From Paragordius varius (lineage: Eukaryota; Nematomorpha): a stretch of DNA of 64,000 nucleotides. The stretch spans positions 5,766,001 through 5,830,000 of the forward strand of contig OZ176051.1 of assembly GCA_964247055.1 (NCBI GenBank), written 5' to 3'. A model generated the notes under the pieces. The model was not told where the DNA came from. It worked only from the letters and a program-made list of their open reading frames with translations, and ran no database searches. Each line of letters starts with the position of its first letter. Within the stretch, counting starts at the first letter, position 1. Shown here piece after piece: positions 15,497-26,439 of this stretch. A program made the position numbers and the translations under genes.

Positions 15497-18400
15497 GAAA
15501 ATTTTTTTAACAGTTTGCATTTTTCAGACACCTTGTCTAAATAATACGCCTAAAATCCAAAAATTTTAATTTAAATAAAATTTGAAATAGTAGGTAAAAA
15601 ACCAAAATGATAATAGAGGTTTATAAAATTTTTCTAAATATATGTATATTACTTTTTCATTATTTTAATTTAAAATTCGTTAGATTTCGTAATTATTCTC
15701 CAATTTTAAACAATTAATTAGTTACTTGAAGAATTTTGACTAGATCGATTATTGTTATCAGTGTTAACAGATGTCGAAGAAGGCGGTGTTGCATTCCATA
15801 TTCCATATCTTTTCTTTTTCAATATGGAGGAAGTTGTAGAAGCGTTTGTTTCTGCCATGCTACTAAAAAATATTGCAAATTAATATTTTCATATATTATG
15901 AATAATATATGTGAAAACAATATGAATTTTATTTTAATTACCAAAGAAATTATATGGAATTAGTTAAATTTATCATCTATTTATGTTTATAACAAAACTT
16001 TTTATTGTTCCGATCTTCATTTTGATTATCAGCATTATTTAGGGATTGAGGTGGAGCTACCGTATCCAATAAGGCAACTAAATAATCACTAATAGGTGTA
16101 GAGGAAAAGGATTGATCTGAATTGCGGCGTAATAGGGGTTTTATATCTACATATTTATATTGTAAAAAATAATAAAAAAATTGATGAGTGTAATTCAAAT
16201 CAAAAGATAGAATGTTTTTTATTTTTATTTATCAAGGATAGTAGATTAAAAAACAATAATGTCTGAATTTATCAAGGCCGGACTTATGCGGTTTACACTT
16301 TGCTATATCGTTATAAAATTTCAAAATAATAGAAGCGGGTGATGGTTAATAAAATAACCCGGTTGATATAATAGCTTGTTTTTTAAGACCTTGAGTTCTG
16401 ATTTTAGGAAAGTGATTGTTTCAAATTAAACATATGTGTTCCATTTTTTAGGAGTTTTACGTTGTAGTTTTTAAGATTAAGTTTTCAACCAGTATTGAGC
16501 CTCCTAATGAGTCAAAAACATTGAAAATAAATTTATGTTTAAAATATATTTTATTGCACTGTAATAAAGGAATACCAAATATCCCCTGAAAATTTTGTTG
16601 AGTGCCAACATTTGTAGTTTGAATTGAATCATTAGATGTTACAGGGGGAGGATTTGTAGGGTTTATGCTAGATGACTCACAATTAGGTGGCGTATTTTTA
16701 AATGAAGTAGTAGATGTGCTTGTAAATCGTACTGAGGAAAGTATGGATGAAATGAACGCGTCCTAGTTAGTAATATTTAATAATATTTTAATTGACTTCA
16801 ACTAAAGCAAAATAATTTAAAATTATTTTTTGACTTATAAAATTTAGCTACCTCAGATGTATAGTGATTTGATGTGGTATTAGATGGTTTGCTATCGTTT
16901 TGAACGATGGAATTTACATCTAATAAAAAATGAAGTAATATAGAATGAAATGAAACATCAACTAAATAAATTTTATTTTTTAGTCACAATGTAAAATACC
17001 ATTTTTAGTTGCATCAGAATCCTGATTAGTTTCCCTGTCGCCTTTTGGCCTCTTTATTTCAATATCATCCGTAATCCGGATAGTTATTTGTTTTGATTTC
17101 GAAGGGCTAGATTGTGTAGTCTTTTCATTGCTAAATGTGTAAGGGTATATGTAATGATTTAACATGGTTAACATTATAATTGGGTGTGAAAGATTATGAA
17201 TGCAAATATTAATCTTTCGTGACTGTAACCGCTATGTTAACCATTTATAAACTTTTAAACAGATATTCTCACGCAATGTATTATATAGAATTTTATACAC
17301 TTTAAATTTTAAAAAATGAAAAAATTCTCAATTTTATTGTATTAAATGTATTGATATTCAATTTGAGGATAAAATTAATTCTACAATAACTGCTAATCAT
17401 CATAAATAACTTAATTCATAAGCATTCAAACCATTATCCTCTACTTTAGTCGGCATAATATTGAAAATATAATAACCAACCTCTGTTCATTTTTCCCAAT
17501 ACTGTCATCATTTTGCTGCAGGTTTTGCAAATTCAAAGTTTGTTCATATATTTGAGTTAGGTTATTTTTTGTATTGCTATTGGCATGGCGTTCTTCATCC
17601 ATTCTCTCAACGTTTGATTGGTTAGCAGTAATGGTTGTAATGGGTTTAAAATAATTTTCAAGCTTTTTCGATTTTTTAGCAGCCGATGTAATTTCAATTT
17701 TAATTTCATTATTATCCGACGTATTTTCCTTCCCGTGCGATTTGGTTTGTTCGTGTTTTTTATTGGCACTCTTTTTTCGGCTACTTTTATCATGGTGTAC
17801 ATCATGTTTGGAACGTGTATCCTTTTTATTTTCTTCAGTTCCTCCGTGGAATTTTTTAGATTTGGAATTATGTTTGGGATTAAAACTGCCCATAGTCGGA
17901 TCATCTAAAAATTAAATAAATTGGAGTTGTGTTAGTTCGACAGTCTTGTATATAAATAGGTTTTCATTCCTAAGATCAATGATCAAAGATTTTGAAAACA
18001 AAATTCATCTTAAAAATTTAAAGTAATTATTATATTTAAAAAAGGTTTATATTAAGTTAAACGTATATTAATATATTATTTATAATTTTATATCTAAGAT
18101 TCAACACCCCCACCTTTTTTACAAAAAAAAGATACGTCTCATTTAAGAAAGAAGAGTGATATATCCACTAGCGGCTTAGAAATTTTTGCTAACAAATCGC
18201 AAAAGTTTAAGTCGGAATTATGTCGCTTTTGTCATAATGTTTATTTATAGAGAATATATAAACCGATATACAGTAAAAACAAAAATATATGGGATAAGTA
18301 AAACTACATTTGAAAATAGGGGAAAGCATAAAGAATTCCCAAAAACCAATTATCCGTTCTCTTTTAATTTAAATATCAAATAATGAACATACCTGCATCC

Positions 18401-20119
18401 AAATAATGTCCTCGACCTCCACCATTTTTATTTCTTCGACGCCTTCGTAACCGTATATAGTTATCGTCTGCTGCTCTGTTATTACCACCTTCATCATCAT
18501 CAATAAAATCATCTGTGTTGTTGTTGTTGCTGTCGTCGACAATTATGTTGTTGTTGTTGTTTACATCTTCTTCCTCATCGTCAATCACGTGATCATCTTC
18601 GTCGTCATGGAAACGGTCGTCGTGGTAACCATCTTCTTCATCATCATCATCATAATCATCTTCACACTCTTCATCAATCTCGTCATCATCATCTTCGTCG
18701 TCATCTTCGTCGTAATCATCTGCATCAGCGTCCTCTTCATCATCCATTTCATCATCATCGTCTTCATCGTCATCATCAAAGGCATCGGCGACATCAGCAT
18801 CAGCTGTGTTTGTAGTTACAGCGCTCGTTGCCATAGCAATGGCATCTTCTTCTTCATCGCGACTCAGGACATTGTTCACGGCAATGTTAATATCCAAATT
18901 CTATATGTGATTTGTAAATACACTAGCGTATATAAAGCATAATTTGTCTTGATATCAAAAAATGTTTTTTGTCGCTTTTTACCCACATGTTACCATGTAT
19001 GACATTGGCCAAAATGCCGGATTCTCACTGCATATGTGTGGTGTGCCAGACTTGGAATCTTTAATTTCACAAAATTTTCAAAACCAATGTCGCCCTGGAT
19101 AGGCGAGTGTTAAAGCAAGTAATAAATAGGAGAAAAGTAATTCTGTATATTTTACATGGGGTGGTGAGAGCAAAAGTTAAATAGCAAGAAAAAATTCCAT
19201 AAATTTATAATGCAACAAAAAAATGAGACTATAAAGTATATATTATATATTAACAATGTAGTAGGTAGAGGTTAATGTAAAATACATTTAAATTTAAACT
19301 ATTATGGATTTGTATTGAGTAAATATATGAATTAGATACCAAATAAAATTTAAATCAAAAACTTGCATTAGTGGAGATATAAAATGCGTAAAAAACGAAT
19401 GCGACCATTTTAATATAAATATACTCTACTAACTAAAATAAGTAAGATTAAAAACCTTAAAAATTATATTCTCCAGTAATATTACACAAAATAAAATACT
19501 TAAAACATTTTAAAAAAAGTAACAATATAATATACCGCTCGTTGTAATTCACGAATTATCACACCCCGCGATTTTCCTTGCAAAACATTTTGAGCCTCTT
19601 GTATCAATTCTTCAGGGACACTCGATGCAGGTATAATAGATCTTTGAAGCAAAAATCCGCTCGTATTTCTAAGACAAGTCGGTAAACGTCTAACACGCGA
19701 TTTACTTGAACTTGTGTTTGAAACATTCGATGTTTGTTTAACATCAGGTTCAATTTTAATTACCCTAAAAATTAAATTAAAAAAAACAACTTTTTTATAG
19801 TAGGTTTATTTTCTTGGATAGATTTTATTAGATAATCAATTCTGCATATAGTTCCATCCTAAATAAAAATTATGTGGATAAAATTGGTAGGATAAAAGCA
19901 AAAAATTACCTCAAATAAAAAAACAAAATGTCGTCGAGATATTAGACACTTGATTATTTTGTGTTTACTAATACTTTCAAAGACTTTTGGCAAAGAAAAT
20001 TGCTGTTTTGATATTTTCTGGCATATATCTTGTAATCTAAAGTGTAAACTAAAATCAAACCTATTATGCAAATCTTTTTCTGTTTTTGGGACCAAAAAAT
20101 TTGTACACACTAAACTCAT
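196..20119 (-). CDS. UBR5: UBR5/hyd-type E3 ubiquitin ligase, N-terminal 34 exons (partial at left edge)
   Basis: N-degron-recognising E3 ligase orthologue. Exons on the minus strand (all phases agree, about 2047 codons): 20119-19910, 19858-19791, 19764-19536, 18900-18393, 17904-17481, 17130-17000, 16919-16852, 16762-16576, 16146-15999, 15862-15726, 14764-14532, 12182-12054, 11695-11573, 11148-10988, 10822-10476, 10332-10281, 10203-10151, 10074-9989, 9641-9525, 9126-9003, 8757-8552, 8372-8198, 7749-7558, 6947-6837, 6178-5806, 5726-5614, 5513-5390, 4964-4625, 3948-3789, 2836-2722, 2311-2199, 1968-1693, 1230-1141, 414-196. Exons 3-4 encode the UBA domain ([19 protein letters not shown], then [15 protein letters not shown]). 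Exon 4 continues into a long Asp/Glu tract. Exons 11-21 match the beta-propeller region (DGTTKLC, GALYWW). Exon 29 is the UBR box ([26 protein letters not shown]). Exon 34 has [19 protein letters not shown]. The MLLE and HECT parts lie beyond position 1. Exons 5-10 are poorly conserved and their boundaries are less sure. Confidence 0.93.
447..893. repeat. Fold-back MITE (CAATTCAAATTCACCCTT family), copy 1, in UBR5 intron
   Basis: Termini are near-inverted (tatatcatttac at left, gtaaatggtata at right) and contain degenerate repeats of an approximately 18-21-bp unit resembling caattcaaattcaccctt, followed by the shared block ttatgtgttttt. A second, nested left-end-like segment lies at about 580-700. 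No coding capacity. It occupies the intron between the last two UBR5 exons of the window. Confidence 0.7.
1231..1279. repeat. (TA)n microsatellite
   Basis: Almost pure TA dinucleotide run immediately upstream (minus-strand sense) of the acceptor of the UBR5 exon ending at 1230. Similar shorter runs occur at about 2049-2072 and 5240-5270. Confidence 0.9.
3155..3721. mobile_element. MITE family A, copy 1
   Basis: Non-coding element about 0.56 kb with inverted termini of more than 30 bp: cttcgattcaaattggggta ... at the left and its complement ending gaatcgaag at the right, each followed by an inner ACCCCAG block. A second copy in opposite orientation lies at 48319-48811, and a split copy surrounds the LINE at 24850-27480. 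It sits in the UBR5 intron between 2836 and 3789. Confidence 0.75.
3789..3948 (-). CDS. UBR5: UBR-box exon of the UBR5 gene (exon 29)
   Basis: Exon 29 encodes the zinc-binding UBR box, which in the family binds destabilising N-terminal residues. Seen here: Cys at the expected places in ECATCG, LCCCTEC and AYCDC, and His in CHAGH. Two cysteines usual in animal UBR5 are absent: the residue two after the second His (GHRV instead of GHDC) and the first of the C-x-C after CDCWE (ERGGC instead of EKCKC). The preceding exon ends with [16 protein letters not shown], which joins directly to DIFEC. Acceptor and donor are AG at 3949-3950 and GT at 3787-3788. Confidence 0.93.
6480..6776. repeat. Fold-back MITE (CAATTCAAATTCACCCTT family), copy 2
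   Basis: Best-preserved copy. The left arm has tandem caattcaaattcaccctt units after ataccattta. The right arm has the reverse complement (aagggtgaatttgaattg, twice) ending at ggtat. Arms are about 90 bp, separated by about 120 bp. Intronic in UBR5, non-coding. Confidence 0.8.
7133..7466. mobile_element. hAT-like MITE (CAGGGGTGTCCAAC ends), copy 1
   Basis: Left end caggggtgtccaac followed by cgcggccc; right end gttggacactcc, i.e. the inverted terminus with one mismatch. The GC-rich subterminal blocks (gcggccc, gcccgc) stand out in AT-rich DNA and resemble hAT subterminal regions. Flanking 8-mers atttatgt and atttataa are similar but not identical. Two relatives lie at 28136-28426 and 53038-53221. 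Intronic in UBR5. Confidence 0.7.
9655..9955. repeat. Fold-back MITE (CAATTCAAATTCACCCTT family), copy 3
   Basis: Left arm with caatttaaattcaccatc-type units, right arm with gggtgagtttgaattg. The inner blocks ttatgtgtttttc and aaaacacataattt match copies 1 and 2. It fills most of the UBR5 intron between exons 9641-9525 and 10074-9989. Confidence 0.7.
12360..14297. mobile_element. 1.94-kb palindromic element with TA flanks (Tc1/mariner-type MITE), in UBR5 intron 11
   Basis: Begins cagtcatgaag and ends catgactg, with TA on both sides, as for Tc1/mariner-type insertion. The left arm (to about 13437) and right arm (from about 13503) are reverse complements over most of their length; the centre is about 65 bp. 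Each arm carries several tandem copies of a roughly 100-bp unit containing ggtaaaaattgcggttttt and attgttaattgtaattaatt; the left arm has more copies. No transposase is visible. The host intron (12183-14531) is otherwise short. Confidence 0.8.
14829..15058. mobile_element. 230-bp palindromic MITE related to the 1.9-kb element
   Basis: Ends gagtcatg and gatgactg next to TA. It shares the subterminal block atttggtaaagaat followed by aaaaaacaagagc with the 12360-14297 element. Its arms are reverse complements around about 14945. It is probably a short derivative mobilised by the same transposase. It lies in the adjacent UBR5 intron. Confidence 0.75.
15286..15495. repeat. Two (TA)n microsatellites
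   Basis: TA runs at 15286-15314 and 15445-15495 in the UBR5 intron between exons 10 and 11. The 130 bp between them has no recognisable feature. Confidence 0.9.
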
Positions 20120-20215
20120 TTTTTTACAGTGGAATAAATGACTGTATGAAACTAATGTGATCGAATTCTCTAGAATACTAAAATTATCTATTACTTACTA
20201 GGTGGCCTTATATAT

Positions 20216-20455
20216 TGTTACATATGCAATTTTAAATATATATTTTGTATGTATGATATAGTTTTTAGTGAGATTTGCATCGTCTTATTTTTATATTTTT
20301 GTGTTAAACAACATATCCATTAGTTACTCAAATTTTATTTGTTTTATTTGATATCATGCAAATTATGATCACTTAAAAATATTATATAAAGGGTATAAAA
20401 AAATGAATAAGTATCTTTAAGTTTTACGATTTATACTTTTGTTACTTTTTACATT
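20216..20455 (+). repeat. 5' LTR of the gypsy element
   Basis: Starts tgttacatatgcaa and ends around gttactttttaca. It matches the 3' LTR along its length with scattered substitutions and small indels. Confidence 0.85.
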
Positions 20456-20475
20456 TGGTGGCCAATTGAATTCCG
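20456..20475 (+). promoter_or_regulatory. Probable primer-binding site
   Basis: The sequence directly after the 5' LTR starts tggtggccaattg. TGG at this point is the usual complement of a tRNA CCA end. The priming tRNA was not identified. Confidence 0.5.
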
Positions 20476-20789
20476 AACTAAGCTAATGCTAGTGGAGGTT
20501 TTACCGATATGCGAACAAACATGACAACGCCAATCGCCAATCTCGCTAACTTATGCATCGAAAATATAATGATAAAGTTTGAGGAAAACGTTGATTATAT
20601 GACAAATGTTTAGGAGGCGAAAGATATCTATGTAACAGAACAGGCTCTCTAAACAACTTTGCTTGACTATAGTAGTCTATTGGTTGTGCGAAAAAAAAAT
20701 CAACGACTGTATCCTAAATATATAAAAGATGCATCATGGAGCGATATAATGGCAACAGCCCTAAAAGTATTTAATCCCACAAAATCAAA

Positions 20790-21350
20790 ATTTCAAAGGA
20801 GATTTTTTTTGACTTGTGCGGAGCAACGCTGAATCTTTCCTTCAATTTTTAGTACGGGTTAAGATGCAACCGCAATCGGAAATCGATATGGTATCCCGAT
20901 GCCAAGATCAAAGGACAACCCGTGCATTTAGAAACGATAGTAAATCTCGCACTATACAAGGCTGCTAGGGCTGGCCTTCATAACAATAATGATAATACCA
21001 AGTATAACAATGGTAATAATTTTAATCGATTACAACACACCAATAATAATAAGGCCATGCGTTCACGACAGCCAACAGCAAAACCCCTAACACATTCGTG
21101 CAATCGTTGTGGGAGTAGCCATCGACCAAACAAATGTCCTGCCTGGAACCGCAAATGCAATAAATGTGGAACACCCAACGACTTTGCTAAAATGTGTCGA
21201 TCAAAAAACGCTGCGAAGAGTATGTTCAACCGCCAGATCCATAGAAAAGCATTGCCAACCTGACCATATACTGTAAGAATAATGATTAACAACACAGAAC
21301 AAATATTTATCTATGACACTGGAGCTGACATCCGTGTAATCAACTTTGAG
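20790..21350 (+). pseudogene. gag zinc knuckles and protease remnant of the gypsy element
   Basis: An open stretch at 20922-21263 is Asn-rich and carries a first knuckle CNRCGSSHRPNKC and a degenerate second one in which the His position is Asp (CNKCGTPNDFAKMC). In another frame at about 21300-21345 the aspartic protease core YDTGADIRVIN is readable. Frame changes between them mean no functional polyprotein. Confidence 0.8.
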
Positions 21351-21939
21351 ACCTGGAACTAGTAGGCAAGCCAAATATTAGACCCATACCGCCAGAGCCT
21401 ACAATAATAGTATAGTGCCTCTACTGGGCGTAACAACAGTCACATTGCAAATCAATGGGCAAACTTGGAGGACGCAGAATGTTGTGTATTGAAAGAAAAA
21501 ATATCAAAGGCACCGCTTATTTGTGGCTTGATTGGATCACGAGATTCAAGATCGATATTCCTAAAGTACGTTATTGTTAAACTTGATAAAATTATTGAAA
21601 ATTTTCCTAATCTATTTAAAGAATAATTAGGCTGTTACATTGAGCCGGTTACATAGCATCCAATGCCTCCCCAGAAGTTTGACCTTGCCGCCGAGCACTA
21701 TTTCCCCTAAGAGCAAAAGTTGAAAACGAATTGCTAAGATTACAAAAGTTAAACATTTTGGAGCCAATAGACCCCAACCTTACACCTCTGACATGAGCCA
21801 CGCCCACCGTTAATGTGCTAAAAGCGAATGGAGAGCTAAGAATTGTAGCGATTTTAGAGTTACGATTACCAAGTGGCTAACTGAGGACTCTCATATCATT
21901 CCAACGTTGATTTAGTAAGTAAGATTGGCGAAGGCCAAG

Positions 21940-22846
21940 TTTTCACTAAGATTGATCTGAAAGATGCCTATCTACAAATGCCCATAACTAAAGAATCACA
22001 ACACATCCTAACAATTGCAACTCACAAGGGATTTTTCCGCTACAGAAGGATGCCTTTCAGACTGTCAACAGCACCAATAATTTTTCAAAGAGTCATGGAC
22101 CAGGTTATAAAAGATTGTCCCGGCACTTGTGCATATTTAGATGATGTTTTAGTAACTGGCAAATCTGAACAGGAACATTTGATAAATCTTAATAATGTTT
22201 TAAATCGGTTAGAATTAGCAGGTTTTAGATTAGGAAAAGATAAAATAAAAATTGGTGAACCTTCAGTAAGTTATCTAGGATTTGAAATAAGTAATAAAGG
22301 TATAACTCCTTGCAAGAATAAAGTAAAAGCAATCAATAATTTTATAAAACCTGTGGATAAAAAATCTTTTAAAAGTTTTTTTGGATTTTTAACGTTCATG
22401 AAAGATTTGTACCCAAGCTTCAATCGATTGTATGATTTACATAGTTTAACAAGTAAGAACGTCAGATGAAACTGGTCGGAAAAACACGAGAAAAGTTGGA
22501 AAGCAGCGAAGGAATTATTAAGTGAACATGTATTTTTAACACCATATAATCCGGATAGAAATTTAGTAATTGAAACCGATGCCTCAGACATAGGGTTTGG
22601 ATGTATTTTAAGTCATGTAGTAAATGGTGAAAGGAAACCCATTGCCTATGGTTCAAGAAAATGTAGTACCGCAGAATCAAACTATTCCACGATGGAAAGG
22701 GAATTAAAGGCTATTGTTTTTGCATTAGAAAAGTTTTATAACTTCGTTTATGGTAGAAAGCTTGAAATTTTGACAGACCACTTACCACTGGTTAGGTTGA
22801 TAAATAGGGATAGATATTTAAAGAAATTCAGAATGCGAAAGTTTTA
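21940..22846 (+). pseudogene. Reverse transcriptase and RNase H remnant (gypsy)
   Basis: The frame open at 21978-22469 has Ty3/gypsy RT motifs: GFFRYRRMPFRLSTAP and the catalytic AYLDDVLV (Asp-Asp near 22139-22144). A stop at 22467 separates it from the RNase H region in the same frame, with ETDASDIGFG, STMERELKAIVFAL and LTDHLPL. The N-terminal RT part upstream of 21940 is shifted and interrupted. Confidence 0.9.
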
Positions 22847-23189
22847 AGATGGGTTAACCGACTGAATGATTATGATTTTGATTTATCAGGCGGGTCCAAA
22901 AAATAGAGCCGATTACTTGTGAAAATGCCCCGGGAAGATAATGTTTACACAATTGATACGGATTACATGGTAACGAGACATCTTAGGTTTCTAAGTTGTC
23001 ATAACGTTCATTTAAGTCGAGATGAGATCCGGAGAGAGTCAAGGATAAAATTTTGCAGAAGGTAATCAAGGCTATTCATAATCAAGATTGGAGTGATGTT
23101 GAGTTAGCTGGGTTTACGAACCGCAAAGAAGAAATTTCGTATTAATACGGATTCCTAAGTTTGAACGATCGAATCATTATTTCGGAAAG

Positions 23190-23774
23190 TTAACAGGCGA
23201 GTGTGGTTAATTATTTGCACAACGACATAATAATGTAGAAACGATGAAAGCAATGGCAAGGTTTACATGTTTTTGGTCAAAGTTAGAATACGATTTGGTA
23301 AGAAGGTACAAATGTAGTTCGTGTCAGGCAAACAAACCAAGCCTATGTGAAAACCCCACTTACCAATGGGATCCAAATGCTGCAATATGGGAGCACATAC
23401 ACATTGATATAGCTGGACCAGTAGACGGGTATTTTTGGTTGTTGTTGATGGATAGCGCATCAAAATGGTCGGAAGGGTTCATGTTAAAACGGGTTACTTC
23501 GGTAAATATATTGCACAAACAAAAGGAAACCTTTGCCAGGTTTGGGTTTCCGGGGACGGTAATAAGTGATAACGCTTCTTACTTCAATAATTCGTGCTTT
23601 ATATCAACCCTGACAAACTTGGGAATTAAGCACGTGAGGGTAACCCCCTATCATTTTAAAAGTAATGGGATGGTAGAATGGTTAGTGGGGACCCTAAAAG
23701 GCAAGTATAGAAAAATCAAAAATTATAATATTACACTACAGGAAGCTTTTAATACTACCTTATGGTTACCGTAA
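23190..23774 (+). pseudogene. Integrase remnant (gypsy)
   Basis: HHCC zinc finger (…CSSC at about 23314-23325) followed by the DDE core: Asp in HIDIAGP, Asp in ISDNASYF, Glu in NGMVEWLVG. It stops at 23774 and the region before 23244 is out of frame. Product of a dead element. Confidence 0.88.
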
Positions 23775-23919
23775 CTCAATTCATGCTACCATAAAAGAAA
23801 CCCCCTTTTAACTACTCTTTAAACGAGTATCCCAAACACCCCTGACCTGAATTAACACATCAACAACAGTCTTAGACGCACCCCGTCCGCGTCGTGAGTT
23901 TTCAATAGACCAACGCATA

Positions 23920-24261
23920 ATGATGAAAAACGAACAAAGTCCTGGATGGCGAGCCGGCGAGGTTGTTGATAGTTGTCTTCTTTCGTACAGTGTGTGGGAT
24001 CAGGAAAACCAGAAGATGGTCAGAAAGCACGCGGACCAGTTGAAACACGTAGACCCACCCGTCAACTCAACTACACCGGTTACTCAAAACAATAGTAATG
24101 ATAGTAATAACGACAATAACAGTAATAATAATGATAACAGTGTTGACAATAATAGTAATGACAATAATAATGATAAAATAAATGATAATAATAATGAAAG
24201 TAATGATAATATTAATAGCAATAATGACAATATAAAATCCGCACGAGCGTCGTTACCCTGA
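23920..24261 (+). pseudogene. Integrase C-terminal tail with Asn/Asp-rich low complexity (gypsy)
   Basis: The start resembles the chromodomain-less C-terminus of gypsy integrases (PGWRAGEVVDS, RKHADQLKHV). It then runs into about 60 residues of Asn, Asp and Ser encoded by aat/gat/agt repeats. It ends 45 bp before the 3' LTR. Confidence 0.7.
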
Positions 24262-24306
24262 GAAAATTCGGCGGAAGCCGGTTCGGTTCTCCTAAGGGTG
24301 TAGTGA

Positions 24307-24513
24307 TGTTACATATGCAAATTTTACATATATATTTTGTATGTATGATATAGTTTTAGTAAGATTTGCATTGTCTTATTTTTATATTTTGTATTGTGTA
24401 AATAAAACCTTATTATTTGATATTATGCAAATTATGTTTTCTTAAAAATAGTTTATAAAGAGTAGAAAAAAACGAATAAATATCTTTAAAGTTTTACGAT
24501 TTATATTTTTGTT

Positions 24514-24518
<5 letters not shown>
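24307..24518 (+). repeat. 3' LTR of the gypsy element
   Basis: Starts tgttacatatgcaa and corresponds to 20216-20455. Its right end merges into a long (TA)n tract. Confidence 0.85.

Positions 24519-24584
<66 letters not shown>
24519..24584. repeat. (TA)n microsatellite
   Basis: About 33 TA units directly abutting the 3' LTR. Either the element inserted into a TA repeat or the repeat expanded afterwards. Confidence 0.95.
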
Positions 24585-24587
<3 letters not shown>

Positions 24588-25288
24588 TTTATAATAGAGC
24601 AATCATATTCTGATTGTATCTATTATAAATCTCTAATAAATAGCCCGCTAAAGAGATTTTAAAAGGGGCCTCTGAAGTTTTTAAATATAAAGATTTGGTT
24701 TTTAAGCGCTTTCATTAATTGTTTTTAGGTTATCCAAATGATTTGGGATACTTTTAAATATAATATATATATTTAATATTTTCATGGAATGAGCTTTTAA
24801 GTTTTTGAAGATATCCACAAATAAATTATTAGACACACATTTCTTTCAGCCCTTTGATTCAAATAGGTCGTTAATGAAACCAGGTCTGTTCAAAATATAT
24901 ATGAAAATATGGAATGATACTATTGCATTGCACCTACATAAAGTCTATGAACCAAAATATTCAAAAAACTAGCTTGATATTACTTGCACAATGTATACAA
25001 AAAAATAACATAACGAAATATTTAAATTCCGATGAAAATGTCAGAAATCCCATGCTTTTTGTTTAGAGGCTTTGATATAAAAAAGACACTGTGTAAGTGC
25101 TCCATATCTAGCGAAATTTGAGGACATTTTTTGTTATAAATTTTTTTGATGAAAGCTAATTGCTTCTTTCCGAAAAATCACTAAAATCAAAATAATATTA
25201 TTTATAATATTTTTTAGAAGTAAGCTCCAATAGTCCTAAAAAAGTTTTCCTCTCCTAAACGGACTAGTTCTTTCAAAATAAACAAAAT

Positions 25289-26430
25289 ATGCCGGGGTTG
25301 CGCGATATAATATATGCTAATTTTGACGTCAAAAAAATATTTTTAAAAACTAGAGAGTTTCAGAAAGAATTATACATGTGTTTCATTGATTACACACAAG
25401 CCTTCGATTCGATTAATTATGACTCCTTGTGGGAAACATTAATATTAGTAGGGGTATCGTCCCATTTAATAAGATTGATTAGCTCTCTCTATGTAAAACA
25501 AAGAGCGATTATAAGAACATCAGCGGGGGACACAGAAGAAATACCTATCTTGAAAGGAGTCAGACAAGGGTGTTGCTTATCCCCTTATCTGTTCAATATG
25601 TGCACGACAGAAATGATAATGAGAAAGTTAGATGGTAAAAATATTGGAAGAATAGGAGGGAGAACAATCAATAATTTAAGGTTTGCAGACGATACCACTC
25701 TTATAGCTGAAAGTGTAAATGATTTAAAGGAATTGATCGAAGAGATTCGAAAGTAAAGTTTGAGTTATGGTCTTATGCTTAACCCTAACAAAACCAAAAT
25801 ATTATGTACTAGATAAAAGCCTACAATTATTATAGATGGAGTGGAAATAGAAGTAGTTAAACAATTAACGTTTTTGGGTGCAGTAATTTCCGAGGATGGG
25901 CCTTCAACCCTGACATCAGAAAGAGAATAGGATTGGGTAAAGAAGCGATGACCAAACTAATAAAGATTTGGAAAAACAAAAGCGTAGGTGTTGCTGTTTT
26001 GTTCTCCCGGTCACAACATATGGTTGTGAGAGCTGGACTCTCAGAAAAAGAGACAAAGAAAGGCTCATGGCTTTTGAAAGGACTAGCGTAGGATGCTAGG
26101 ATACACCTGGAAGGATTTAAAAATGGAAATCTAACTACAGAAATAAAGCTTAAAACAAACATCACCTGGAGATAATTCTAAAAAGAAATTAAACATATTT
26201 TGGTCATGTCATGCGATCGAATTCTCTAGAGAAAGATACAATGTTTGGGAAGGTAGAAGGACAAAGGAAACGAGGCCGACGATGAGGTGGTTGGATATGA
26301 TATAAGAGGAGACTAAAATGACATTGAACGATTTCAATCTAGCGGTAAAAGATATAAGAAAGTGGAAAGAAATAGTGAAAACTATATCCAAAAAGTCGTT
26401 TACGACTTTGGAACCAACCAACCATCTTTT
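25289..26430 (+). pseudogene. Non-LTR retrotransposon (LINE) reverse transcriptase remnant
   Basis: The open part 25289-25756 has non-LTR RT motifs: FIDYTQAFDSINYDSLW, GVRQGCCLSPYLFN and the catalytic FADDTTLIAES (near 25682-25713). Downstream, frame-shifted but readable, is a YGCESWTL-like block (about 26025-26045), then GRR/RWLDMI and a weakly conserved tail up to 26430. No endonuclease domain or poly(A) tail was recognised, so it is 5'-truncated and dead. Confidence 0.88.
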
Positions 26431-26439
26431 TTACAAAAA

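Larger units (their letters stand above)
20216..24518 (+). mobile_element. Ty3/gypsy LTR retrotransposon, decayed
   Basis: Two similar LTRs (20216-20455 and 24307-24518) flank gag-like zinc-knuckle, protease, reverse transcriptase, RNase H and integrase segments in that order, the Ty3/gypsy arrangement. Many stops and frameshifts break the frame. The LTRs differ at several positions, so the insertion is not recent. Target duplication cannot be read because the right flank is a TA repeat. It is transcribed away from the UBR5 gene and sits directly upstream of it. Confidence 0.92.

Noticed and set aside
18589-18942. Plus-strand open frame rich in Ile/Val opposite the acid tract
   Set aside because: It is the complement of the GAT/GAG-rich UBR5 exon; its hydrophobic content is a by-product of that repeat.
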